Made by a program: the position numbers and the translations under genes. A DNA stretch of 12,643 bases from contig DAVT01000117.1 in the NCBI GenBank assembly GCA_002505685.1, positions 1-12,643 on the forward strand, in the 5' to 3' direction. The DNA is from Euryarchaeota archaeon UBA501 (GTDB taxonomy: Archaea; Thermoplasmatota; Poseidoniia; Poseidoniales; Thalassarchaeaceae). This document shows positions 6,492-12,643 of this stretch, piece by piece. The notes under the pieces were generated by a model that saw nothing but the letters and a program-made list of their open reading frames with translations, was not told the DNA's origin and did no database searches. Position 1 is the stretch's first letter. Every line of letters starts with the position of its first letter.

Positions 6492-7436
6492 ATGGACACC
6501 CAGATGCTTATCGATGAGGCCGTAGAGGCCCTAACCTCCCAGATTGACGATACTGCAATCATCGCATGTAGCGGAGGAATCGATTCGACCGTAGCGGCGG
6601 TCCTAGCCAACAATGCAATCGGGAATTTGCTGCATTGTGTCTACGTCGACACCGGATTTATGCGCAAAGGAGAAACCGAAGAAGTCAGGGAAATGTTGAC
6701 TGATTTGGGCCTCAACCTGAAAGTTGTCGATGCGAGTGAACGCTTTTTCAAGCACCTTGAAGGAGTAACGGAACCCGAACAAAAACGCAAAGTCATCGGA
6801 GAGCAATTCATCCGCGTGTTTGAGGAAGAGCAAGTAACATGCGGAGCGAAATATCTCGTCCAAGGAACCATCGCCCCTGATTGGATTGAATCTGGTGGCG
6901 GGGAAAGAGATGTCATCAAGAGTCACCACAATGTCGGAGGTTTGCCAGAAGATGTCGATTTGACAATCGTTGAGCCACTTCGCGAATTCTACAAGGATGA
7001 AGTTCGAGAAATGGCAAAGTTACTCAACATCCCAAGCAGTAATCGGCAACCCTTCCCAGGTCCCGGTTTAGCGGTTCGTGTATTGGGAGATTTAACGCGA
7101 GAGCGAACCGAAGCGTGCAGAGAAGCCTGTGCCATTGTCGAAGAAGAACTTGAAGCGGCTGCGGCGGCTGGGGAAATTGAACTTCCTTGGCAGTATTTTG
7201 CAGCACTTCTGCCCGTGAGTAGTGTCGGCGTCCATGGGGATGCCCGCGTGTATGGGGAAACCATTGTCGTCAGGGCTGTTCGAAGCATAGATGGAATGTC
7301 GGCAAGATACTCAGAGGTACCTCACAGTGTTCTGCAAAAAATCAGCACACGAATCACAAACACGTTGAAGGGGCATATCAATCGAGTTGTCTATGATATT
7401 ACTCACAAACCTCCGGGTACCATAGAATGGGAGTAA
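6492..7436 (+). CDS. guaAB: GMP synthase subunit B (ATP-pyrophosphatase)
   Basis: This subunit adenylates XMP with ATP and aminates it to GMP, taking ammonia from a separate glutaminase subunit. The split form is typical of archaea; the glutaminase gene is not in this window. The 314 residues begin with the N-type ATP-pyrophosphatase domain, with P-loop SGGIDSTV at 27-34, followed by YVDTGFMRKGE and QGTIAPDWIESGGG. The GMP synthase dimerisation domain comes next, with NRQPFPGPGLAVRVLGDLTR, then GVHGDARVYGETIVVRAV and the C-terminal HINRVVYDITHKPPGTIEWE. All the motifs expected of an active enzyme are present. ATG 6492 is chosen because of the AGGTGG site just upstream. It is the last gene of the + strand operon. 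Its TAA abuts, with no spacer, the stop codon of the converging - strand gene. Confidence 0.97.
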   Translation: MDTQMLIDEAVEALTSQIDDTAIIACSGGIDSTVAAVLANNAIGNLLHCVYVDTGFMRKGETEEVREMLTDLGLNLKVVDASERFFKHLEGVTEPEQKRKVIGEQFIRVFEEEQVTCGAKYLVQGTIAPDWIESGGGERDVIKSHHNVGGLPEDVDLTIVEPLREFYKDEVREMAKLLNIPSSNRQPFPGPGLAVRVLGDLTRERTEACREACAIVEEELEAAAAAGEIELPWQYFAALLPVSSVGVHGDARVYGETIVVRAVRSIDGMSARYSEVPHSVLQKISTRITNTLKGHINRVVYDITHKPPGTIEWE

Positions 7437-8351
7437 TCACTCCTCTTCTTCAAGTTCCCATGGTGGAACCATTTCCTGTGGCCAATCTGCGATAGCCGGA
7501 GAGACGGGTGGTGAATCAAACAGCGTCCAGATTGCAGAGACATTTGGTACATCTGCGAAGATAGGACCCAGTTGAGAAAAGAGAATCTCTTTACCAACAG
7601 GTTTGCGCACAAAGGGATCCATGATGATGCCACTCGGATGAACAAAATGAACTGCGATGAAATCCTGATTCTCATGCCGCACTCCAAACAGGACCAATTC
7701 CATCCATGTATCCCCTACTTCACCTGACTCAACTTTACGACGGGCCAGTGGACGTCGTGCCCACCGCTTCGATTCGGCTATCCAACCATTTTCAAGCTTT
7801 GAAAGTCCGACATCCACGTGTGATATGGGAATCAACCAACGGCCCGCAGGCCAAGCCAAAGCGGTCGCGATTCGAACCTGATAAGAGAACCAAAGTGGGA
7901 TAGAGATGAGTGTAGCCATGAGCACAATGCTGCTTGAAGTTTGGTTGTAAAACACCCAAGTCAATACGCCCAACAAAATCGTCTCAATGCGGAGCAAGTT
8001 CCAAAGCAACATCTTGCCAACTGAACCTTCGACTTGTTGCATAGCTGCTCGAATGGCGCCCAGTAAAAGCAAACCGAAAGCCGTCAACCAAAGCCCCAAA
8101 GCAAGATTTGAATCCATTCCGATGCCATATCCAATGGCGTCTAGAAACATTGGAATCGCACCGGCGGCAAGGAAGAACAATGACCACGAAGAAGGAAACA
8201 AGTACCCTGCAATCGCTGGTTTCAATCGTTGTCTTCTCCAACCCTTCCAAGACTCGGGGGCCTCGGCTTCGTGCGGTAGTGTTGCAGGGATTCCTGTGGA
8301 ACCGTACCAACCCATCTCACCTAGCAAGAAACCTGGTTGGATGGAGGCCAT
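7437..8351 (-). CDS. Unrecognised four-helix membrane protein
   Basis: This 304-residue protein has four likely membrane helices in its N-terminal half, about 54-76 (SLFFLAAGAIPMFLDAIG), 82-101 (LALGLWLTAFGLLLLGAI), 122-137 (ETILLGVLTWVFYN) and 139-158 (SIVLMATLISIPLWFSY). Before them is a ~50-residue Lys/Arg/Trp-containing N-tail. A ~135-residue soluble C-terminal half follows, starting with basic WARRPLARRK and ending in acidic WELEEEE. I recognise no family and see no catalytic motif. It is the last gene of the gcvPA-gcvPB-DUF2892 operon, 41 bases after the DUF2892 stop. Its ATG at 8351 lacks a Shine-Dalgarno site; ATG at 8315 (MGWYGSTG) has AGGTGAG but too close. Its TGA directly abuts the guaAB TAA. 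The coding call is firm because the frame is long and the membrane pattern coherent; function is unknown. Confidence 0.85.
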   Translation of the reverse strand: MASIQPGFLLGEMGWYGSTGIPATLPHEAEAPESWKGWRRQRLKPAIAGYLFPSSWSLFFLAAGAIPMFLDAIGYGIGMDSNLALGLWLTAFGLLLLGAIRAAMQQVEGSVGKMLLWNLLRIETILLGVLTWVFYNQTSSSIVLMATLISIPLWFSYQVRIATALAWPAGRWLIPISHVDVGLSKLENGWIAESKRWARRPLARRKVESGEVGDTWMELVLFGVRHENQDFIAVHFVHPSGIIMDPFVRKPVGKEILFSQLGPIFADVPNVSAIWTLFDSPPVSPAIADWPQEMVPPWELEEEE

Positions 8352-8392
8352 GGGGTGCGGTGCGGACGTGTCGTTATGAAGTTGAATTGAGT

Positions 8393-8617
8393 CTATTCTT
8401 CTTCATCAGAAAAATTGGCACACGTTGAAACACCCATTAGCGTGTAAGTTGGACAAGTACCAGATGCACCTGTTCCAACCAACCAAATGGCCATTCCAAT
8501 GGCGAAATAATGGATGTACTGCTCTACATTGCCAAGGTATCCATTCAGTTCAGCCAGAGCAAGTCCACCTCCTGCAACTGCTCTCGCGATTCGATCAAAA
8601 GAACCTACATTTGCCAT
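8393..8617 (-). CDS. DUF2892 (YgaP-like) small membrane protein
   Basis: The 74 residues show the hallmarks of the DUF2892 family as I know it: an N-terminal NVGSFDRIARAVAG segment (family pattern N-x-G-x-x-D-R-x-x-R), two hydrophobic stretches (about 12-30 and 35-50), and the closing G-T-C-P-x-Y-x-L-x-G-x-S-T-C motif at about 53-66. The family is small, membrane-embedded and often found alone or fused to rhodanese; its biochemical role is not established. The conserved Cys pair hints at sulfur or redox chemistry, which is inference. It starts 8 bases after gcvPB, so it is part of that operon. The protein ends in acidic SDEEE. Confidence 0.88.
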   Translation of the reverse strand: MANVGSFDRIARAVAGGGLALAELNGYLGNVEQYIHYFAIGMAIWLVGTGASGTCPTYTLMGVSTCANFSDEEE

Positions 8618-8621
8618 TTTT

Positions 8622-8627
8622 TCACCT
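8622..8627 (-). promoter_or_regulatory. Ribosome-binding site for the DUF2892 gene
   Basis: On the - strand AGGTGA overlaps the gcvPB TAG stop and lies 4 bases before ATG 8617. This sets the start of the 74-residue protein and suggests coupled translation with gcvPB. Confidence 0.65.
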
Positions 8628-10101
8628 ACTCATCCATTGGATGTCTCAAAATTAAATTACGTGCAGCCCAAACCTCGTCTACACGTTTGACAGGAGTGTC
8701 GTGAGGTGCGGTTTTGACGATTTCAGGGTCCTCGGTCAAGATGGTCAGGAAATCATCTGCAAATTGATCGATGGCTTCCTTACTTTCCGTTTCGGTCGGC
8801 TCAAACATCAAACACTCAGGGACAATCATCGGGAAGTAGAGTGTGGGCGCCATGTACCCAAAGTCGAGTAGGCGTTTTGCCACATCTTTCCCAGTGACGC
8901 CTGTCGAGTCTTTCACAGGTGTCATGCTGAGGGTGAACTCGTGCTTGACAACTTCAGCAGGTGCACCATCCGTGGGCATCGCATGGATGTTCGCGAGAGT
9001 TTCACTTGGTGGATTCATGATTCTGTGACGAAGATAATTCGCATTGAGAACTGCATGCTCACTCATCGTTTCAAGTTCGCGGCCATAGCGACGATAGTAT
9101 GCCCAAGCGCGAACTGTAGCCCCAGCATTTCCATGCCACTGCTGGACCTTACCAATGGATTTTGGAGGATCATACCAATCAAACCATACCTCGCCTTCTT
9201 CATCTTCTTCGGCTACAACAAGCGGTGCAGGGAGGTAGTCTGCCAAATGGGCTTTGACACCGATTGGGCCGGCACCCGGCCCCCCACCACCGTGCGGTTG
9301 GCTGAAGGTTTTGTGCAGGTTGTAATGGACTGCATCAAAACCCATCAAGCCGGGATTGGTTTTACCCAGAATCGCATTGAAGTTGGCACCGTCATAGTAC
9401 ATCTGTCCACCAGCATCGTGGACAATCTTGGCCGCTTCCGCAATTTCGGGCTCAAAGATTCCGAGGGTGCTTGGATTGGTAATCATCATCGCCGCGGTGT
9501 CATCCCCGACCACTGCACGAAGTGCGTCCAAATCGAGTTGACCATTCTCAAGTGATGGGATTTCAATAATCTCATATCCACACATTGCCGCACTAGCGGG
9601 ATTGGTTCCGTGTGCGCTATCGGGAACAATCACCTTGTTCCGATGACTTTCACCGATATCTCGATGATATTCTTGGATACATCGCATCGCAGTGAATTCT
9701 CCTTGAGCCCCAGCCACAGGTTGCAAAGTGACGGTGTCCATGCCTGCGCAGTGCTCTAGCATCTCTTGCATTTCATGGAAAATTGCCATCATTCCCTGTA
9801 GATGAGAGGCTGGAGCTAAAGCATGGATGTCGTTCATGCCGGGCATTTGGACAATTCGTTCATTCACTCGGGGATTGTGTTTCATCGTGCAAGAACCCAG
9901 TGGGTAAAATCCAGAGTCGATGCCGTGGCTTCGAGTGGACAACCAAGTGTAATGGCGAACGATTTCAGGCTCGGATGCGCGAGGCCACCTGGGTAACTTT
10001 TCACGCTTGAGTGAGGCTGGGAAATCGAACTCATCAGAGATGGGGTCTGGTTGTGCATAACCAGCCCCCTCTGCGCCCTTGAAGGCAAACAAATCGCTCA
10101 T
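8626..10101 (-). CDS. gcvPB: Glycine dehydrogenase (decarboxylating) subunit 2
   Basis: This is the PLP-bearing half of the split P-protein of the glycine cleavage system. With subunit 1 it decarboxylates glycine and passes the aminomethyl group to lipoyl H-protein. The 491 residues are the usual length. The PLP lysine is Lys264 in YNLHKTFSQPHGGGGPG. Other family motifs are SGFYPLGSCTMKHNPR (63-78), QPVAGAQGEFTAMRCIQEYH (127-146), DSAHGTNPASAAMCGYE (161-177), ITNPSTLGIFEP (207-218) and YYDGANFNAILG (235-246). The start at ATG 10101 forms an ATGA overlap with the gcvPA stop and has AGGAGGG 6 bases upstream, so an earlier in-frame start at 10119 is rejected. The lipoyl H, T and L proteins are not in the window. 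Confidence 0.97.
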   Translation of the reverse strand: MSDLFAFKGAEGAGYAQPDPISDEFDFPASLKREKLPRWPRASEPEIVRHYTWLSTRSHGIDSGFYPLGSCTMKHNPRVNERIVQMPGMNDIHALAPASHLQGMMAIFHEMQEMLEHCAGMDTVTLQPVAGAQGEFTAMRCIQEYHRDIGESHRNKVIVPDSAHGTNPASAAMCGYEIIEIPSLENGQLDLDALRAVVGDDTAAMMITNPSTLGIFEPEIAEAAKIVHDAGGQMYYDGANFNAILGKTNPGLMGFDAVHYNLHKTFSQPHGGGGPGAGPIGVKAHLADYLPAPLVVAEEDEEGEVWFDWYDPPKSIGKVQQWHGNAGATVRAWAYYRRYGRELETMSEHAVLNANYLRHRIMNPPSETLANIHAMPTDGAPAEVVKHEFTLSMTPVKDSTGVTGKDVAKRLLDFGYMAPTLYFPMIVPECLMFEPTETESKEAIDQFADDFLTILTEDPEIVKTAPHDTPVKRVDEVWAARNLILRHPMDE

Positions 10102-11468
10102 TCGTATCCCTCCTGCCAATCTTGGATTCCTTCAGCCAATTCCTCTATGTCCTCGATATCGATTTGATCGGTTGCACAAATCAACAACTCATTTTCGCGT
10201 TCGGGCCACCATTGCGACAAATCAAAACCACCTGTAATGTCACATTCGTGGTCAAGGAAGTCTAGCAATTCAGCAGCGGGTTTCTCCAAGCGGATGGCGA
10301 ATTCGTTGAAGTGAACACCTTCAGGGTGAACCGCTTCGACGCCTTCCAAAGCCAGCACAGCAGATTTGGTCGCAGCACAGGCTCCCGCGTTTCTTCGTGC
10401 AAGTTTCTCCAAACCTTCTGGCCCAAGTAATGCCATGTGCATAGCGCCCATCAATGCGATGAGCGTTTCATTGGAGCAAATGTTGGAAGTTGCACGGTGT
10501 CTCCGAATATGTTGTTCTCGCGTACTCAATGTGAGGGTAAACGCTCGTTCCCCATCAGAATCCATCGACAAGCCAACAATTCTACCGGGCATCTGACGAA
10601 TGTATGCATCTCTACAAGCAAATAGCCCGTAGATGGGGCCACCTGCAGTTGGGCCAATTCCGAAGGGTTGACCTTCGCCGACCACAATATCTGCGCCATA
10701 GTCACCAGGTGGTGCAATCAATCCTAGAGATACGGGTTGCACACCGACAATCAGTGCAGTATTTTCCCCAATCAACGATTTTAGTTGTACCAAACCCTCG
10801 TCGAGAAGACCGAACGCATTCGGTTGTTCAACATATACTGCACAGGCACCCTCAGCACTGGCTGCGGCTTCAAGATCGAGAAGTCCGTCCACTCCATGAG
10901 GTAACTTATGGATGAAAATTTCTGCGCCTTGTGTATAATTCTCAATCACCGACATACGGTGAGGTGGAACCAATTCTGAAACGTAAATCGTGGACTTCTG
11001 TGTAGCCTTACGGTCGTGAACGCGAACGGCACACGTCAGCGCTTCAGCAGCGGCCGTACTGGCATCATACATCGAGACGTTTGAAACTGGTAATGCTACC
11101 AATTCCGACACCATCGTCTGAAATTCCCACATGGCCTGCAACATCCCTTGGCTGACCTCCGGTTGATACGGAGTATATGCTGTCAAAAACTCTCCACGAG
11201 TTGCCAACATCGGGACCATGGTCGGAACAAAGTTGCTATACAAACCAGCTCCCAAGAAAGATGGTCGGCTATCTAGCGAAATGTTTGCTCCCAATAGCAT
11301 TCGAGCCTCACGCAGAATCTCTTCCTCGGTTTGAGGCGCGGGGAGATCTAACGGCTCGACACGTCGAACACCTTCTGGGATATCCGAAAACAAATCATCC
11401 ATCGAAGACATTCCCATCGCTGACAACATCTCTTGCTCTCTGCCAAGATTAGGGAGTTGATCGACCAC
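10098..11468 (-). CDS. gcvPA: Glycine dehydrogenase (decarboxylating) subunit 1
   Basis: This is the partner half of the split P-protein, with the same fold as subunit 2 but without the PLP lysine. Motifs of the family are FLGAGLYSNFVPTMVPMLA, RGEFLTAYTPYQPEVSQGML, VSNVSMYDASTAAAEAL, PGDYGADIVVGEGQPFG, RQMPGRIVGLSMDSDGER and REQHIRRHRATSNICSNETL followed by ALMGAMHMALLGPEGL. I prefer the GTG at 11468 (456 residues): GGTGAT lies 3 bases upstream, and known relatives begin near LPNLGREQEML. The frame is open back to ATG 11519 (473 residues), but those extra 17 residues (Gly/Arg/Pro-rich) are not typical of the family, that ATG has no ribosome-binding site, and an in-frame TAG sits directly before it. 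It is the first gene of the - strand operon. Confidence 0.95.
   Translation of the reverse strand: MVDQLPNLGREQEMLSAMGMSSMDDLFSDIPEGVRRVEPLDLPAPQTEEEILREARMLLGANISLDSRPSFLGAGLYSNFVPTMVPMLATRGEFLTAYTPYQPEVSQGMLQAMWEFQTMVSELVALPVSNVSMYDASTAAAEALTCAVRVHDRKATQKSTIYVSELVPPHRMSVIENYTQGAEIFIHKLPHGVDGLLDLEAAASAEGACAVYVEQPNAFGLLDEGLVQLKSLIGENTALIVGVQPVSLGLIAPPGDYGADIVVGEGQPFGIGPTAGGPIYGLFACRDAYIRQMPGRIVGLSMDSDGERAFTLTLSTREQHIRRHRATSNICSNETLIALMGAMHMALLGPEGLEKLARRNAGACAATKSAVLALEGVEAVHPEGVHFNEFAIRLEKPAAELLDFLDHECDITGGFDLSQWWPERENELLICATDQIDIEDIEELAEGIQDWQEGYE
10108..10114 (-). promoter_or_regulatory. Ribosome-binding site for gcvPB
   Basis: AGGAGGG on the - strand lies inside the last codons of gcvPA, 6 bases before the overlapping ATGA. 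It is the strongest Shine-Dalgarno in the window and fixes ATG 10101 as the start. Confidence 0.8.
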
Positions 11469-11471
11469 AAT

Positions 11472-11477
11472 ATCACC
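11472..11477 (-). promoter_or_regulatory. Candidate ribosome-binding site for gcvPA
   Basis: GGTGAT on the - strand lies 3 bases before GTG 11468 and matches part of AGGAGGTGAT. The spacing is short but it is the only such site near either candidate start. Confidence 0.45.
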
Positions 11478-11481
11478 GCAA

Positions 11482-11498
11482 CCACCCCTACGGGGTGG
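11482..11498 (-). promoter_or_regulatory. Perfect hairpin between the two gcvPA start codons
   Basis: CCACCCC and GGGGTGG (7 bp, 3-base loop) form a perfect inverted repeat, centred at 11490. If translation begins at GTG 11468 the hairpin lies in the mRNA leader, 4 bases upstream of the Shine-Dalgarno, where it could affect initiation. If ATG 11519 is used it is simply coding sequence for PPRRGG. No terminator-like T run follows it on the - strand. Confidence 0.4.
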
Positions 11499-11519
11499 CT
11501 TTACACTCCCGCCTGTCAT

Positions 11520-11621
11520 CTATCGGCTCTTCAAGTTTCGTTTGCAGCCCAGAAGAAATTCGTGAAGGAATGAGCCGTCAATATCATACCCTATGGGCGC
11601 AAGCCATCGTCAGGTGAGCAC
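11520..11621. promoter_or_regulatory. Divergent promoter region, gcvPA and SDR-like gene
   Basis: This 102-base gap separates two genes transcribed away from each other, so it must hold both promoters unless one gene is transcribed from farther away. For the + strand gene an A/T-rich TCAATATCAT at 11578-11587 lies about 25 bases before where a short leader would begin, a plausible archaeal TATA element. For the - strand a weaker candidate is AATTTCTT (11553-11560). No operator-like repeat is evident. Confidence 0.4.
11612..11617 (+). promoter_or_regulatory. Ribosome-binding site for the SDR-like gene
   Basis: AGGTGA ends 4 bases before GTG 11622 and supports that GTG over the in-frame GTG at 11628. 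Confidence 0.6.
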
Positions 11622-12464
11622 GTGAAAGTGGGCATCAGTGGGATTGACGATTTCGTTCAGCCATATCTAGAGGATGCCCTAGGCGATGCTTTGGTCAATA
11701 TCCCAACTGAAGCGCTTGCCGAGAAAATTCAACTCGATGCATATCTTGCATCCTGCAATGCAGTGATATTGATGAATGCTCATCCCAATGAATCTGGTAC
11801 ACGCGATGACAGGACTGCTTTGCTATCAATGCGTGATGCGGCCCGCCCAGTATTGGAAGCCGTCGAAAGGCACGGAAGCTTGCATCTAATTCTGATTGGA
11901 ACACTACGTGTACACCCTCAAGCAACCCCTGAGGAACCCTTCTATTCGAGTCAATCTTCACTAGCACCACGAGATGTTGCTGCAGAGGGACAACTTTGGG
12001 TTGAGGAAAGAGCGCTAGAGCATGCAACGGAGGAATCTCCAGTCAGTGTGATTCGTTGTTCCAATGTGCAAGGTGTCCGTCTAAATTCAAATTCAGGAAA
12101 TGGGATTTTACATCAATTTGCTCAAGACTCTATCTTTGGTTGGCTTAGCGTCCCTGGTGATGGAACGCAAGTCAAGGATTTTGTTCATATTGCAGATGTC
12201 ATTGAAATTGTCATGCATATTCTGCAAAGCCCACCACCCACGAGAGAAACTCTCTGCATTGGTACAGGGGAAGCGATGACGATGAGTGATGTTGCGGCCA
12301 TCTATCAACAACGAACGGGTTGTGACCCACAGTACGGCAATGACGACTCTAGTGAAGTATGGGGTGCTGTAGATGCGTGGGAAATCGAGCAACGTTGTGG
12401 CTTCCGACCCTCGGTAACACCAATGGAAATGATTGACGAAGCGCTAGGAAACGCCGGCGCCTAA
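11622..12464 (+). CDS. SDR-family NAD-dependent epimerase-like protein, catalytically atypical
   Basis: The 280 residues follow the plan of an extended short-chain dehydrogenase/epimerase. It has an N-terminal KVGISGIDDF in the place of the nucleotide-binding Gly motif, a strand LHLILIGTLRVHP in the middle, then VSVIRCSNVQGV (usual R-x-x-N-V-Y-G), DFVHIADVIEIVMHIL (usual D-F-V-x-V-x-D-V) and a C-terminal CGFRPSVTPMEMIDEAL typical of sugar-nucleotide epimerases. Two features are off. The Gly motif is degenerate (GISGIDD, not GxxGxxG), and no Tyr-x-x-x-Lys occurs anywhere; the expected place reads LAPRDVAAEGQLWVEE. The fold assignment is good, but oxidoreductase or epimerase activity is doubtful; it may bind a nucleotide or sugar without the usual chemistry. 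The start is GTG 11622 with AGGTGA upstream. Its TAA abuts the stop of the converging gene. Confidence 0.85.
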   Translation: MKVGISGIDDFVQPYLEDALGDALVNIPTEALAEKIQLDAYLASCNAVILMNAHPNESGTRDDRTALLSMRDAARPVLEAVERHGSLHLILIGTLRVHPQATPEEPFYSSQSSLAPRDVAAEGQLWVEERALEHATEESPVSVIRCSNVQGVRLNSNSGNGILHQFAQDSIFGWLSVPGDGTQVKDFVHIADVIEIVMHILQSPPPTRETLCIGTGEAMTMSDVAAIYQQRTGCDPQYGNDDSSEVWGAVDAWEIEQRCGFRPSVTPMEMIDEALGNAGA

Positions 12465-12643
12465 TCAATTGATTCGGATGAAGGAACCATCACTTCTCAT
12501 TTGCCAATTTGTGCCATCAGGTGCGTTGTAAATCGTTTCACCTGTAGCCCCTGTGGAATATCCACCACCACCTGGTAACTGTGTATAATCAGACAATACT
12601 TGTGGGGTTGCTGCAACGGCTGGAGCCGCAGAGAAATCGGCAG
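12465..12643 (-). CDS. C-terminal fragment of a probable surface/membrane protein
   Basis: Reading the - strand from the window edge gives 58 residues ending in TGA (12467-12465). They begin ADFSAAPAVAATPQVL, pass through LPGGGGYSTGATGE and end MRSDGSFIRIN. The first part is Ala/Pro-rich and low in complexity, like a linker; the last 25 residues match the tail motif of the giant surface protein at 5202-5273 with 8 of 24 identities and no gap. By that analogy this is the cytoplasmic end of another protein whose main body and any membrane helix lie outside the window. The frame is open to the edge and its stop directly abuts the SDR-like gene stop. Confidence 0.75.
   Translation of the reverse strand, partial: ADFSAAPAVAATPQVLSDYTQLPGGGGYSTGATGETIYNAPDGTNWQMRSDGSFIRIN

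Noticed and set aside
8941..9555. A 204-residue + strand open frame
   Set aside because: It is antisense to conserved gcvPB motifs, including the PLP-lysine region, and its translation shows no domain.

Overview
The window reads as a compact genome fragment of a marine planktonic euryarchaeote, most likely Marine Group II (Candidatus Poseidoniales) or a close relative. This rests on three things: an archaeal stand-alone GMP synthase ATP-pyrophosphatase subunit, an archaeal-style PurE, and a giant secreted, membrane-anchored surface protein combining PPC, CARDB and calcium-binding thrombospondin-3-like repeats, an architecture I associate with these archaea. The lineage call is inference from gene content; no rRNA or tRNA gene is visible. 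Genes are tightly packed and several carry Shine-Dalgarno sites of the AGGTGA/AGGAGG type.

Layout. (1) 1-147: C-terminal end of a cupin-fold protein, + strand. (2) 246-5309: one 1687-residue surface protein, + strand, with signal peptide, PPC, CARDB, PPC, duplicated ~200-residue modules, two classes of Asp-rich Ca-binding repeats, one membrane segment and a short cytoplasmic tail. (3) 5358-7436: a three-gene + strand operon with 9-base gaps, made of an unrecognised gene, purE and guaAB (GMP synthase subunit B). (4) 11468-7437: a four-gene - strand operon, gcvPA, gcvPB, a DUF2892 membrane protein and an unrecognised four-helix membrane protein. gcvPA and gcvPB overlap by ATGA and together form the P-protein (glycine decarboxylase) of the glycine cleavage system. 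(5) 11622-12464: a divergent + strand gene for an atypical SDR/epimerase-like protein. (6) 12643-12465: the C-terminal end of another protein, - strand, whose last residues match the tail of the giant surface protein.

Functionally the middle of the window is core metabolism. PurE makes CAIR in purine synthesis, GuaAB makes GMP from XMP, and glycine decarboxylase feeds one-carbon units that purine synthesis uses. The two ends carry cell-surface or envelope genes. There is no sign of CRISPR, insertion sequences, phage or plasmid functions, and no gene-free stretch longer than about 150 bases.

The least explained items are the surface protein with its 11 Cys-containing 31-residue repeats, the C-terminal tail motif shared by two different proteins, the unknown gene heading the purine operon, and the SDR relative lacking its catalytic Tyr-x-x-x-Lys.
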